Shown in pieces: positions 45,519-56,512 of a stretch of 64,000 bases of DNA. The stretch covers positions 108,765,141 to 108,829,140 of the forward strand of contig CM043942.1 of NCBI GenBank assembly GCA_014529385.2, read 5' to 3'. The position numbers were made by a program, and so were the translations under genes. Source of the DNA: Adiantum capillus-veneris (Eukaryota > Streptophyta > Polypodiopsida > Polypodiales > Pteridaceae). Numbering within the stretch: position 1 is the first letter of the stretch; each line of letters begins with the position of its first letter. The notes under the pieces are model-generated. The model was not told the DNA's origin, did no database searches, and saw nothing but the letters and a program-made list of their open reading frames with translations.

Positions 45519-46342
45519 TCCTGAACATGTGCTTCGCGCAGATATATACTATATTCCTCAGGATTGATGCATAGTCGTAAAACATGATCATTTCCCAATT
45601 GATACAACCTTCCTGCAACCAATTGAAGATTCTTGGATTGCTGAATAGCAATATGTTTCAGGTTGTATTCTCTTCTATCGAACTCTCCTCCATAGGTTAA
45701 TAGGTTAACGACATTTTGAGACCACCTCGGTATCATTTCTATGTTGAACAAGTACGCGTCTGGCATGTCGTCATCTACTCCTATAGGGTCTTCTCCATTC
45801 GTCAATCGCGAAAGATGATCAGCTCTAAGATGTGTTTTTCCTTTCTTTACTACTACCGTGAAGTCGAATTCCAGTAAGATAATGAACCATCTCACTATTC
45901 TCCCGGTATTGCATGGTTTATTCACTAGGTAGAGCAAGGCTTGGTGATCCGTAAAAAACACAAACTTGTTGGCTAGAAGATAATGCCGAAATTTTTTCAC
46001 AGCATAGATCATTCCTAATCCTTCTCGCTCTATTGTGGTGTAATTCTTCTCTGCATGGTTGAGCTGTCGACTGGCGTAACAGATAGGAAAATCCATGTTT
46101 CCTTCTTCTGGCTGAGCCAGAATACATCCTATTGCATATGCCGAAGCATCTATATGCACATGGAATATCTTCTCCCAATCTGGTGATTTCAAGACTGGAG
46201 CGGTAATGAGTGCCTCTTTCAATTTCTTGAACGATTCCTCACACTCCTCTGTCCATTCAAAGTTCACTATTAGCCTGTAAAGTGGTTGGCCTATTATAGC
46301 GTACATGTAAATGAATCGTCTATAATATCCACAATGTCCCAT
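45449..46342 (-). pseudogene. RNase H and first linker/finger of element D
   Basis: RNase H: KIFHVHIDASAYAIGCILAQ (first Asp intact), ASRQLNHAEKNYTTIEREGL (Glu), FVFFTDHQALLYLVNK (Asp). Then a linker (IPRWSQNVVNLLT ... AGRLYQLGNDHVLRLC) and the first His of a finger (EAHVQECAFVQEGTHIG). An in-frame TAG near 46349 separates it from RT. Confidence 0.9.
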
Positions 46343-46348
46343 AAAGCT

Positions 46349-47679
46349 CTATACTTGTTTCGCATTGGTTGGTCTAGGCATATCCACTATAACCTTTATC
46401 TTCTCTAAATCCGTGGATATTCCGTTTTGTGAGACAATATGTCCCAGAATTCTGCCCTGTCGGACCATAAACACACATTTCTCAGGATTGAGACAAATGC
46501 GATATGTCCTACATTTCTCAAATACTTTTCTTAGGTGTTCTAGATGCTCATCTCTCAGTAGAGAATGTACACATAAGTCATCCATGTAGATTTCTAGAAA
46601 CAGCCTTAAGTATGCTTTGAAAGCATGCGTCATCAGCCTCTGGAAGGTTGCGGGAGCATTGGTTAGACCAAAAGGCATAACCCGATAAGCATAAATTCCC
46701 CACTCCGTTGCAAAAGCTGTTTTATGTTGATCTTCCAGTGCTATGGCTAGCTGGTTATATCCTGAAAAACCATCAAGAAAGGAGTATGTTGTTTTCCCTG
46801 ATACACGCTCTAGAACATGATCAGTTATCGGCAGGGGATAATTGTCCTGATTGTTGCAGCATTCACTTTCCTTAAGTTGACACACACTCGGAGTTTTCCG
46901 TTCTTCTTAGGTACTACCACAATCGGAGATACCCAATCAGTGTGTTCAATCTCGTATATGAATTCAGCTTCCATTAGCTTATCTATCTCTTCCTTGATTC
47001 GCTTAGCAAAAGTATCATTATATGTGTATGGTCTCTGTCTGCTAGGCTTTGCGTCTTGTTTCAGTGGGATTGAGTGTTGGCATATCGATGGGTCAACTCC
47101 CTTTAAGTCCTTATAAGACCATGCAAACACATCCCTATACTCTCTGAGAAGACTCAAAAGTCTCTCTTCCTCGCCTGGAGACAAATCTGTGGCTATGTAT
47201 ACCGGTCTAGGTGGCTCACCTGGAGCTGCTAAATCAACTTTTTTTGCATCCTCCGGTCCGTCATAAGATTCGTTCTCCTTCCTCTCTCGAATAGGTGGGG
47301 TTAATATCACCTTCCTATCCTCTATTGTGAATTTTCTATAGTGAGAGGGAACATCCATGTTTTCCTTGATTTTGACGTTTTCGTCCTCTCCACTCTCAAT
47401 TTCTGTCGTCCAAACTTCCTTCAGAGTTTTCTTGAGCTCTCTGTACTTGTTTCTACGTTCTAACTTGGACTCTGTGTATTTTCTGTTGCGCTTGTTCTTT
47501 TCTGATTTTTCTGTTTCAGTTTTCGTTCCATTATTTTGAACTTGATTTCTTGAGCCTCTTTTGTCTTTTCGTAAGCTCTTTTGATCACTGCCTCTCATTC
47601 TTCCAGAAATCTTATCCTTAACACAATCTTCAGCCTTTACTACCATTAGGAATTGATTTTTTCCTCTTATTCTAGGCAT
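46349..47679 (-). pseudogene. Reverse transcriptase of element D
   Basis: A long Lys/Glu-rich N-terminal extension (47679-47330), then the RT entry segment (LREYRDVFAWSYKDLKGVDP, AKRIKEEIDKLMEAEFIYEI, VVVPKKNGKLRVCVNLRKVN). A frameshift near 46850 is followed by the palm (YSFLDGFSGYNQLAIALEDQ) and the YMDD active site at 46577-46588, then GRILGHIVSQNGISTDLEKI. The frame is continuous with the protease ORF apart from a TGA at 47764. Confidence 0.9.
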
Positions 47680-47763
47680 CGGATTGGTTCTAACCCCTTT
47701 TGTTTTTTTCTTTGCTCTACAGTGTTTCTGGCGTTGTTTTGTTTGGTTCGGAAAATCATAAAA

Positions 47764-49147
47764 TCAGACATCCATTATAGTTTCTTCGTTTCCGCTTGAA
47801 TTGTCCATTGACTCGTTGTCTGCTTCATTTCCCCACTCAGGATGATGGAATGTCGTGAAAAACACCTCTTCTTCATCTTCCTTTTCTAGTGTATCGTTCT
47901 TTTCAGTTTCTTTTTTGAGTACAGTTCTCAACATGAAATACGGAACCACGTCGTACTCGTCCTTGTCGCAAAATTTCGTTGTGGGACCATCTGGAATTGC
48001 ACAAACATCTAGGGTTGCTAGAATGTGTGTCCATTCTAATGGTTCAAACGTGTCCTCTGGAAAGGGTTCTCCTACATAAGTTTCGTCTTCGATAGCCCTT
48101 TCTAAAACACATTCTTCTCGTTTCAGACTTCCACATTTCGAAGCTCCACACATCCATAACTCCTTGGGTTTACCTAACCAAGCTGGAAATTTGGATCCCG
48201 CCAAAGTAGCTGAATCAAACTCCTCTACCGATGTTCGGTTCACATCTTTGTAGCTATGGTCTTTCAGGTTCACACGTGTAGTGGTTTCCATATTTCTCAA
48301 GTATATGTGATCGTAGCCCCAATCTTGGACCATTTTCAACTGTCTCATGAATGGTCTTCCCAATATGATATCATAGTTATTCTCCTTGGCAAAATCGACA
48401 ATAGCAAAAGTATGTTCGTATTCAATGCCGCAAGAAGTCACTACGACTTTCTCTAATAAACCCATAGGTTTCTCCATGTGTCCATCTGCTAATTGGAGTT
48501 TCAAACCTAGTCTTCCTTATTGCTGGTTTCCCCCATTTTTTCCAGATTTCTTTTGTAGCAATGGCTACACCTGCTCCGCTGTCTAGTATTGCCATCGTCT
48601 TCACTCCTTGGAATTCAACTGGTAAGGTTGTATTCCCCTCTTCACCTTCGCAATACTCTCCGACCTTGTTTAAGGGTACAGGCTTAGCGTTCTTTTGTGG
48701 TTTGCTCAGCTCCTCTATGCTCTCTTGCATTCTCGATGTTGGATCTTTTATCCCGAATTTCTCCAAGCATTTTCCTACATTGGTCCACATATGTGGTCTT
48801 AGCCTCAAAAGCTCAGCTAGAGTGATAGTGCATGTCACTGGTGTTGACAAAATCTCTATCAATCCTTGCGAGTCCATGACTTTTTCTGATGAGATTTTTC
48901 GTGAGGGAAGTGCTCTAATCTCGGATTTTGCTTCATACTCTCCTAAGTATGAAGGTAAGGTTTTCAGTGAATGAGGTTTGCTCTCCATTGTTCTAACAGA
49001 GCCCCCATCTCCCCAGTAAGATTGCAGATCCAAGTCCACTTGAGATCCTGCCTCAAATTCCACTATGGGAGGATTCCTGATGTCCTTTTCCCAATTTGTC
49101 TGATTAGCTTGGCAACTTAGCTCGTTTGCAAAGTTTGCCTCTCTCAC
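47764..49147 (-). pseudogene. First (canonical) protease region of element D
   Basis: An N-terminal region without known motifs is followed by the retropepsin active site AILDSGAGVAIATKEIW (DSG at 48575-48583). After a frameshift near 48500 the frame shows ADGHMEKPMGLLEKVVVT and DIILGRPFMRQLKMV, the C-terminal retropepsin motif. An acidic tail ends at a TGA (47764) in the same frame as RT. This is the usual gypsy position between gag and RT. Confidence 0.88.
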
Positions 49148-49240
49148 TTGTTTCCAAAATTCATTGTAATCTCATCTTTCCGTAAGACCTCTGTATGACT
49201 GGATGAAAACTCTCTATCTCCTGATCGGTTGTGTTCAACA

Positions 49241-49609
49241 CTATGCGGTCATCCTTTGTGTATTTTCAGGCTTTTGTGCACCGGGAGTCTTTTCAGCTAC
49301 CCGTGAAACGATAGTCTCTTGCTGAATTGGGTTTTCCTTTCCACAATTCATTGTTTCTTTTGGTGGTTCTAATAAGGCTTGTGCAGTCTCGATCATTCTC
49401 TGGCACATTTCAAGTCTCTGCTTTTCCAATTCCGCGTTTGGGTATGTCATCCACCTCTGTTCTTGTGTTTGGTTGTTCTTTAACCTAGCTTCGTAAGCTC
49501 TCATCAGTGCGTCCAATGGTTCGTGTACTTTGTCGACTAGCACTGATCCCCCTGAGCTTAAGCTCGTTGTTTCTTTGATACTCTTTTGTTTCGTTCTTTC
49601 CGGGCTCAT
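49241..49609 (-). pseudogene. Gag-protease linker piece of element D
   Basis: The 122-codon open piece has a helical segment (LDALMRAYEARLKNN) and no known domain. It shares frame with the protease ORF; stops lie at 49150-49240. Confidence 0.5.
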
Positions 49610-49640
49610 CTCTCGTTTCCGTTTTGACTCTCAAGTTTTT

Positions 49641-52436
49641 CTAATCTAGCTTTTTTCTAATCTTTTTTCTCAACTTCATGCGTGCTTTTCTAGCTTTCCA
49701 TGTGTTTTTCTGACTCCGCGGTCCTTGACTAACCACTTCAGTCGCTAACTTTCCATTCTCAGGTTCTCTAGTGGTTTTCTTAGCTTGAGCTCTAGTAACA
49801 ACTTGCGTTGGTATCAGAGTTTCATTTTCAGACCCACTGCTGGTAGGAATAGTTTCTAGCATATTCAATGTCGTCTTTTGCACTTTGTTTGGATTCTTTG
49901 AACAATCCTCAATGAAGTGAGTAACCCCACACTCAGTGCAATAAGCGTTAATTCTAATGATTTCCGTATGTGGGCAAACATTCATCAGATGGTCACCTCC
50001 ACACTTGTAACAGGGTCCTAGTGCTGGTCTTGGTCCCATTTGATTCGTCCTTTGTGGATAGGATGGTCTTGTCCTGCTAACCCCCCATGAGCTATGAACA
50101 TCAATGTTCTTGCGTCCAAATTGTATCTCTCTTCATCAGAAGCACTTGTAATTGTTGGTATTCCAACATTCCCTATCATGCCCCATGGTTCTGGTTGTTT
50201 GGGTTCTTCTGGTGGGTAATACATAGTTGGAGACATGTGTGCACCCGATTCTTCATAATAGGCTTGAACAGGCACTAAGGCTTGTTCTTCCTGATTCTCT
50301 AAGGTTGGTGCATATCTAATGCCCACTGGTCTTGCTCCTGGTAAAGGTGGTTGTTGTCCCAATACCGGTTGCGGTCTTTCTATCCCCATAGGTCCAGGTA
50401 CATTTCCCGTTGGGTATCGAGGTACTGGATGTATCTGAGGTGGTGCTAATTGAGCAGGAGGTGCATACTGGTGCTCCCTTACATACCCTTTGTTGTAATA
50501 ACACTCCTCTGTTGGATGATTTGTCCATTTTTGTTCAATAGCACACCATTTCAGTGGTTTTGGCAATGGTTTTTGGTATGGTGCCATCCTTTTTAGAGCA
50601 TCTTCTATCATTTGCTCTACATTTGGCATGGTTGTTGTTTGAACATTCTTTTTAGTGGTAGTCTCGCTCGCTACGGAGGAGGAGCTACTGGATGCAAAAT
50701 CTGTATCCGCTGACACCTCTCCATAAACCGTACAGTTATCCACTAAGTACAATGCCTCTCTCGTTACTTGCTCGAAACTTGTACAAGCTTTCAAGTGCAA
50801 GTCCTTCTTGAGAGTGTCGTTCCTCAGTCCCTCAATAAAGAGAACAGATAGTCTGTCATCTTGTGGTCGTTCACGTACTGGACATCTCTCAATGTATTGT
50901 TTGAAGCGAAGTGAAGCTTCCTTCACTTTTTCGTGTTCTCTCTGTTTAAAAGCATTATTTGTGAGACCGTATTGTGCCTAATCCCTCGTTTTGAGAATTC
51001 CTCAGCAAACTCTCTTAGCAAATGGTCAATGTCATGGAATCCCCTATGTTCATTGGTTGAAACCATGTCAATGCAGTACCTTCTAGAGTAAGACCAAATC
51101 CCTCGTATTGTGTATGGAAATCTGTTATCTGCTCAGCTCTTAAGACTTGCTTAAAGAGTGACACATGTGCATACGGATCTCCTGAACCACCATACTTCTT
51201 TGGCATACACTTGGCTACTTGAGATGGTCTCATACGTCTATGATCTGCTACCAATCTCATTGCTCCCGTGTCTCGGCTAAAGCTTTCTCTAGCATCATGG
51301 ACTTCATGGGTTACCCTTGTCGGTTCCTCTGCCCTAAATCTACTACTGGGAGGTAAATGTGATGGTTCCGCTTCAAACCTTGAACCTGGAGTGGTATAGG
51401 TGGGGATTGGAACTGCACTACCTCGATTCGTCTCCATTGACTCTCTGGAATGTAATGATCCCATTGGTCCGAGCTTCGAGTCCCAAGGTTGACTGAAAGA
51501 GTCAGCAACCTGAGTTCTTTGTCCTCCTGTTGTCATTGAGTTTTGCACTCCATTTGTTGGTGCTGGTCTATGTGAGCTAGAAGTAACATAATACTGATGT
51601 AGTGGTCCCCCAAAGTATGTATATCCTTCTAATTCTTTCTTGCCCATTGTTGAGTATTGCCTGCCATACTTATCGTAAGCGGCAATTTTCACTTCCGATC
51701 CCTCTGTATAGGTAAAGACATAGAGTCTTTTTTTGTCTGTCAACTCTCCGGTGTAGGGTTCTTCACATCTATAATAGAGATCTTGCTCCCCATTATTATA
51801 TTTGTATAGCCCCACATAGATGTTATCAGTGTTGATCCTTGTAGTTTCATTCTCTCTTCTTAACCTCGCATTAGGGAAGTTCATTATTGGTGCTTTCTCC
51901 TCGAGTTCTTCATCTATTTTGGCTTTGGTGCCCATCAATCCCCACTTGTCCACAATGTTAGGGTTTAGGACTACCAAGTACATGGTACCCTCGTCATCTA
52001 GATATCTATCTCCGCTATAGCTCACAGGCACTAAGTCCTTGAACTCACTAGGTCTATCTTCTATCTTTACACAATAGCGGTCCATTCCATCTTTGTAGAT
52101 CTTGGCACCTTGCTCATTGTCGTACTGGTATTTTATGAACAATAGCTTCATGGTGGCGGAAGGGTTTGATGATCCTGCTGCCATATTTTCTCTGTTGTTC
52201 AGGGTCAAGTGTTCCTAGTTTTCGGTGAAAATCTCGTAAGATCTCTCCGAAGAAGTATTAGAGACACTTCCTTCAAAGATCGGCTCTAATGGTTGCACCC
52301 AACTTTGGTTTACACTTCCCTCGGTTGATATGACACTTGCTGGTTCCCCTTGTTTTGGTTGATTATTCCGGAGATTCCTGCCCGATCTCAAATTCATCAA
52401 TTCCCCTAAAGGACTGTAACTTTTCTGTCTCGGCAA
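49641..52436 (-). pseudogene. Gag of element D
   Basis: The ATG at 52436 (MPRQKSYSPLGELMNLRSGR) is supported by the matching LRSGR region of the gag fragment at 8640-7374. A TAG near 52215 interrupts the frame. The main body (52208-51015) ends with the retrotransposon-gag signature (YGGSGDPYAHVSLFKQVLRA ... GTALTWFQPM). The frame shifts, and 50926-50018 holds the second half of gag and a Pro-rich region. After another shift, 50039-49641 carries two zinc knuckles, CYKCGGDHLMNVC and CTECGVTHFIEDC, both of the form CX2CX3HX4C. Confidence 0.88.
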
Positions 52437-53808
52437 TTTGTTTTCCCCAAGTTTTTGTGGTCAGAATTGATCCAAACTGATTGATACTTGGTCAATTGTT
52501 TAATCTTGTCAGTTGGACATCTTCTGTTTCATCAAGTGAGAATTTTGTTACTGTTATGCTGAAAAAAGACATTATACGCGTATGATGTCTTTTTTCACAG
52601 ATTTTGACTATTTTGGTTATGCTCACTCTCAGTGGCCCCTTTATGCTCTGTTCACTCACAAAATTCAGTTTGAACTCTGTTTGAGCAAGTTATGGCTAAT
52701 TTAGGCTTTTCTTGGCAATTTTCCGCTTTTGACTTGTTTTTTGGGTCAATTGTTATCCAAATGGGATGAAACTTGAAATATAGCCTCTAGATAGCTATTA
52801 CAATGGATCTGTGTTGGCAAAGTATCAAAATATGTCCAAAATTAGGTCAAAGACATCATACGCGTATGATGTCTTTTTCATCAATTTGGGTCCAAACTTG
52901 ATATTTATGCTTCCCACAGTGTTTGTAACAATCTTGTCAGGTCAGATTTCAAAAATAAGCAGTGGATGTGCCAAAAGACATTATACGCGTATGATGTCTT
53001 TTGTCCCAGATTTTGACTATTTTTGGTTTTAAGCCTTCTCCAATGTTTATAATTGAGTTTCAAGTGTTTTTGTCAGGTTTTGAATGTAAAAACAAGATTT
53101 GAATCCAAAATTTCCTATTCTTTGCGTTTCTTGGACTCCGACTTGTCTTTTTGGGTTTCTTTGAGTGTTAATGCTCTTGTTTTAAGTTGATCTTAGGGTA
53201 AAACCCCCCTTCTAAACACTCTGGCAATGTCAAATTTTCAATTTTAGTCTCTGTTTAGGTCCTAAGACATCATACGCGTATGATGTCTAAAGTTGCAGAT
53301 TTCCAGTTTTTCAGCACAGAACTCTTCCAATAGCTCTTTTAAGTGCTCAGCAACAATCAGTTACACAGAAAATTTTTCTGAACCTTGTGTATTGCATATT
53401 TCACTACCAAAGCAACTTCTTCAGTGATCTAACATGCAATCAAACACATCAAGCAAATAGAACACCAATTGATAGCTCTAGATCAGGATCAAATCAGGCC
53501 CTACCTAAGCTACTTCTAATCATAAAATGGATTTTTTGCAATTGAAAATATAAAGAGATTTACTACCACACAAGGAGTAGCAAATGCTTTTTATGTCAAC
53601 AACCACTTAAACACCATCAAAAACAATCTAATCTAAGCTAAACTAAAAATACTGTCAACACGGAAGACCCAGGAATACCCGACTTCCTAGTATCTCTCGA
53701 GACCTTCGGAGTCCACCACTCCTAGATCTTTTCTAACTAAAGTATACAAAGTAGTTTATACGACTCACCTCGTAGGATTAGTCTAAGGTCACCTACTTAG
53801 GGCTCTCG
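52437..53808 (-). other. Untranslated leader of element D
   Basis: 1.37 kb between primer site and gag ATG, AT-rich, without a credible ORF. It carries the four palindromes listed separately. Confidence 0.7.
52561..53288. repeat. Four dispersed copies of the ACGCGT-centred palindrome (5' leader of D)
   Basis: Copies at 52561-52596 (36 nt, one mismatch), 52849-52876 (28 nt, perfect), 52972-53003 (32 nt, one mismatch) and 53265-53288 (24 nt, perfect). Core-to-core distances are about 284, 125 and 289 bp. The arms are extended by A/T runs (GAAAAAAGAC ... GTCTTTTTTC) that make them longer than the 3' spacer copies. Confidence 0.95.
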
Positions 53809-53826
53809 TCCCCGGCAGCGGCGCCA
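53809..53826 (-). other. tRNA-Asp-type primer binding site of element D
   Basis: On - TGGCGCCGCTGCCGGGGA lies two bases after the LTR end. It matches the complement of plant tRNA-Asp 3' ends with one difference. This primer type is known for Athila/Tat-like gypsy elements. Confidence 0.88.
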
Positions 53827-53828
53827 AA

Positions 53829-54452
53829 TGTTAAGGCGGTTACGCCGCTAGCGGAAGCTAAATAGCGAGAACTCAACCAACAACAGAATTTGTCAGACGA
53901 GGACGAAGCTTGACCCGCAGGCGCATGGAAACAACTAGGTGGGTGTCAAATCACCTACTCGACCTTCTAATGACAATCACTACTAAGGAAATCAAATCTA
54001 AGTTCTAAAACACGCAAGTGACTGAAATCCGTACTACGAACGAATGCTATACGAAACAGGATCTAGAATCATTGAATCGATCTCAAACTCAAGGGGAAGT
54101 CTATGCACTAGGTAAGAACAACACCCTAAAGACTTGAACTGCAAAATCAACCTATAACCACTCCGTGCGGCAAACGCGTATGAAGACAGGCCGAAAAATA
54201 CAGGTGACCGAAACTTGACCCCGAGGGTACTAATGTGTAGCTCTACTCGTTGTGGTTCTATAGATATGCTGCATGCTCTATTCCGACACACGAGTTGGAA
54301 GAAAACTCACACCGAAGCTCGTAGGAACTTACCACCCGTAGAAGCCGATAGCGCACACTCTTGGTATCTGTGCGTAGCCCTCACCGTTTCTAACACAATG
54401 ACGGTGTCGCTTCTCCAATGGCGGCCCCGTAGCTAGCGTAGCAAGGAGATAA

Positions 54453-54523
<71 letters not shown>

Positions 54524-54808
54524 ACACAGTCACGACGCTCAAAACTCTCTTTGATTAATAATTGAATCCCCCTTAGGTTACAAAACTTTGGCTTATATAC
54601 CTCAGCCTTGGAGGTGAGAACATCTCTAATTATTTACATCAACAGGTGAAATTACTTCGGGATTACAAGCTGGAAACTCAATTGAGTCCCGTTACTTAAT
54701 GAATGGCTCAAATCAAAATTAATGTCGGAAAGACATTTATTACAATCAATGGTTACAAAATGATGGGTGTGAGCAAAAATGCGGGTGTGATCCTCTGCTG
54801 GCTCAACA
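53829..54808 (-). repeat. 5' LTR of element D
   Basis: TGTTAAGGCGG to TGGCTCAACA on +, 980 bp. The TATA-like TTATATA is at 54594-54600 (minus promoter) and a (TC)n tract of about 68 nt at 54454-54521 follows it in transcription order. Confidence 0.95.
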
Positions 54809-56480
54809 CCATGCCCTTGCTCCCCACACTTCAAACATTTATGATCCTTTCAAAAAGCCTCCAACTCTTTAGGAGAGAGTTTATTTTTACCTTTCTAAAC
54901 TCCCTTCTCCTTGTTCTTGTTGTTGTTGTTGTTGTTGGAGTTACCTTGGGAAGTGTTTTGAGCACTATTCTTCCCTCTTGAATTGTTTGGGTCTTTTTTT
55001 TCCATGGGCTTGGCATTCCTTTTAGCCCCTTGTTGGAAATTAATGCGAGAAGAAACCATAGTGTGGTGGATGACTTCGGTGATAGTACTAGGCCGTTGTG
55101 AGTTGACATACTCGGTCATTTCTTCAAGTAATCCCGCACAAAATTGTTGTTTTGCTCCGTAAAGTCTATCAAAAGACTGTAGCTTTTAGATGTAAATCCC
55201 AAAATTTGTCTACATATTTGTGGATAGACTTGTTGGAGAGTAGCTTTAAACTCCACCATTCAGTGATGACCACTTTATCTTTGGCGTCCTTGCAAGAAAT
55301 TGTTTCATGATGGAAACTCGTAGAGTTTTCCATGTCTTTGGAGCTTCATCATTGCCACAAAGACTAGCCCATGATTTTTGAGAAGATTTTGAAAAGTGAA
55401 TAGCTACATGATGTAGCTTGGAGGACGCTATGAAACCCTCGTCTCCAAAGGCCACATCAAATTGATGGGATGAAGGCCAATACTTTGCAGGAGCACCAAA
55501 GGTTACATCATTCGTGAGAAAAGAGATATTCTTTCGTCCATCTTTGAACTTCTTAAGCTTGTGGGACCTTTTCCAAGCAGGATAGGATTTGCGATGTCCT
55601 CTCCTCTTGTATTCTCCAGTAGGATAGCCGCTACTTTTGTTAGAAGAGGAGGAAGGTGATGAAGAAGGACAAGAGGGTGACCTCTTTCTCGCCTTTTTCT
55701 TCCTTTGTTTCCTCTCTTCTCGTTCAGAGTGACAAGGAGAAGGACTACATGATGATCTTTTCCTCTTGCGAGGAGTTGGGGATCGTTGAGATGGCCGTCT
55801 TCATGGAGCGACATGTTCAAAGGAATATAGAGATTCACTTATTTCTCTGTTCACTGGATTCCTCCTCTTCTCTTATGGAAGAGAGTCTTCTTTTGGAAGT
55901 CTCAACAAGAGGCTTCATAAGCTCTCTCTCTTTTGGGAGAGGTAAGGAAATCCCATAAGCACGAAGTTGTTGAGTAACTTTGGCTTGCAAGGCAAGGTTG
56001 CACATAGCTTGTTGCTACCTAGCAACAAGATAGTTCACAAACATTGGGGCATTATCACTAGCACCTTCATGTGCAAAATCATAGTTGTCAATATTCATTC
56101 TACTCTCTTTATTATCGTCAGCCATGCTAGCAAAACTTATGTATATGCTACTTTGTGCTTTTTTAACCTCAAAAACCTTAGTCTCTTCTCTTCTTTACCT
56201 TTGAAAGTTAGCTCTCAAGCAGCCACACCGGTGGTTTTGAGACTATTGATTGCAAAGCATAGTGGAGAGGTCTAACATTTATCGGTTGATTATGGTTCCT
56301 CTTGAGCTTTCTAGTAGCTCAATAATGGTTAAGTGGAAGGCAAGCTGCAAAAGTCTATAGTTCCCAACGGTGTACCTCAAACTAAGTCCTTTTCAACCAA
56401 GATAATAGATCCTATCCCACTTACCCTCTTGCAAACAGGTCCAACCTTTCATGACAACTTAAGGACCTCTCTTCTTAAGC
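54809..56480 (-). pseudogene. Gag of chromovirus A
   Basis: On -, from the LTR side: a degraded N-terminus (56480-55960), then a Lys/Arg-rich stretch, DVAFGDEGFIASSKLHHVAI and SWASLCGNDEAPKTWKTLRV of the retrotransposon-gag domain (55455-55246). The knuckle-proximal region (NSRGKNSAQNTSQGNSNNNN) reaches the CCATG target site of D. Several frames and stops. It aligns with copy B at 61985-62690. Confidence 0.8.
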
Positions 56481-56512
56481 AAGAAAAAAGAAACCAATAG
56501 CTTTGATAGCAA

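Larger units (their letters stand above)
35737..54808 (-). mobile_element. Element D, 19.07-kb Tat/Athila-like gypsy element
   Basis: It has two LTRs (975 and 980 bp), a tRNA-Asp-type primer site, gag, protease, RT, RNase H and integrase in gypsy order. A second protease-like domain, a 2.8-kb spacer and a downstream ORF (aORF) follow. The target duplication CCATG is perfect (35732-35736 and 54809-54813). The host site is the gag zinc-knuckle region of chromovirus A; copy B shows the empty site near 61990. The LTRs differ by only about a dozen substitutions plus microsatellite length, so insertion is comparatively recent. Catalytic motifs are intact but frames are broken in many places. Confidence 0.95.

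Noticed and set aside
40178-53288. CRISPR array reading of the repeated palindromes
   Set aside because: The DNA is plant nuclear, spacing is 125-289 bp with no uniform spacers and no cas genes; it is a dispersed repeat in a retrotransposon.
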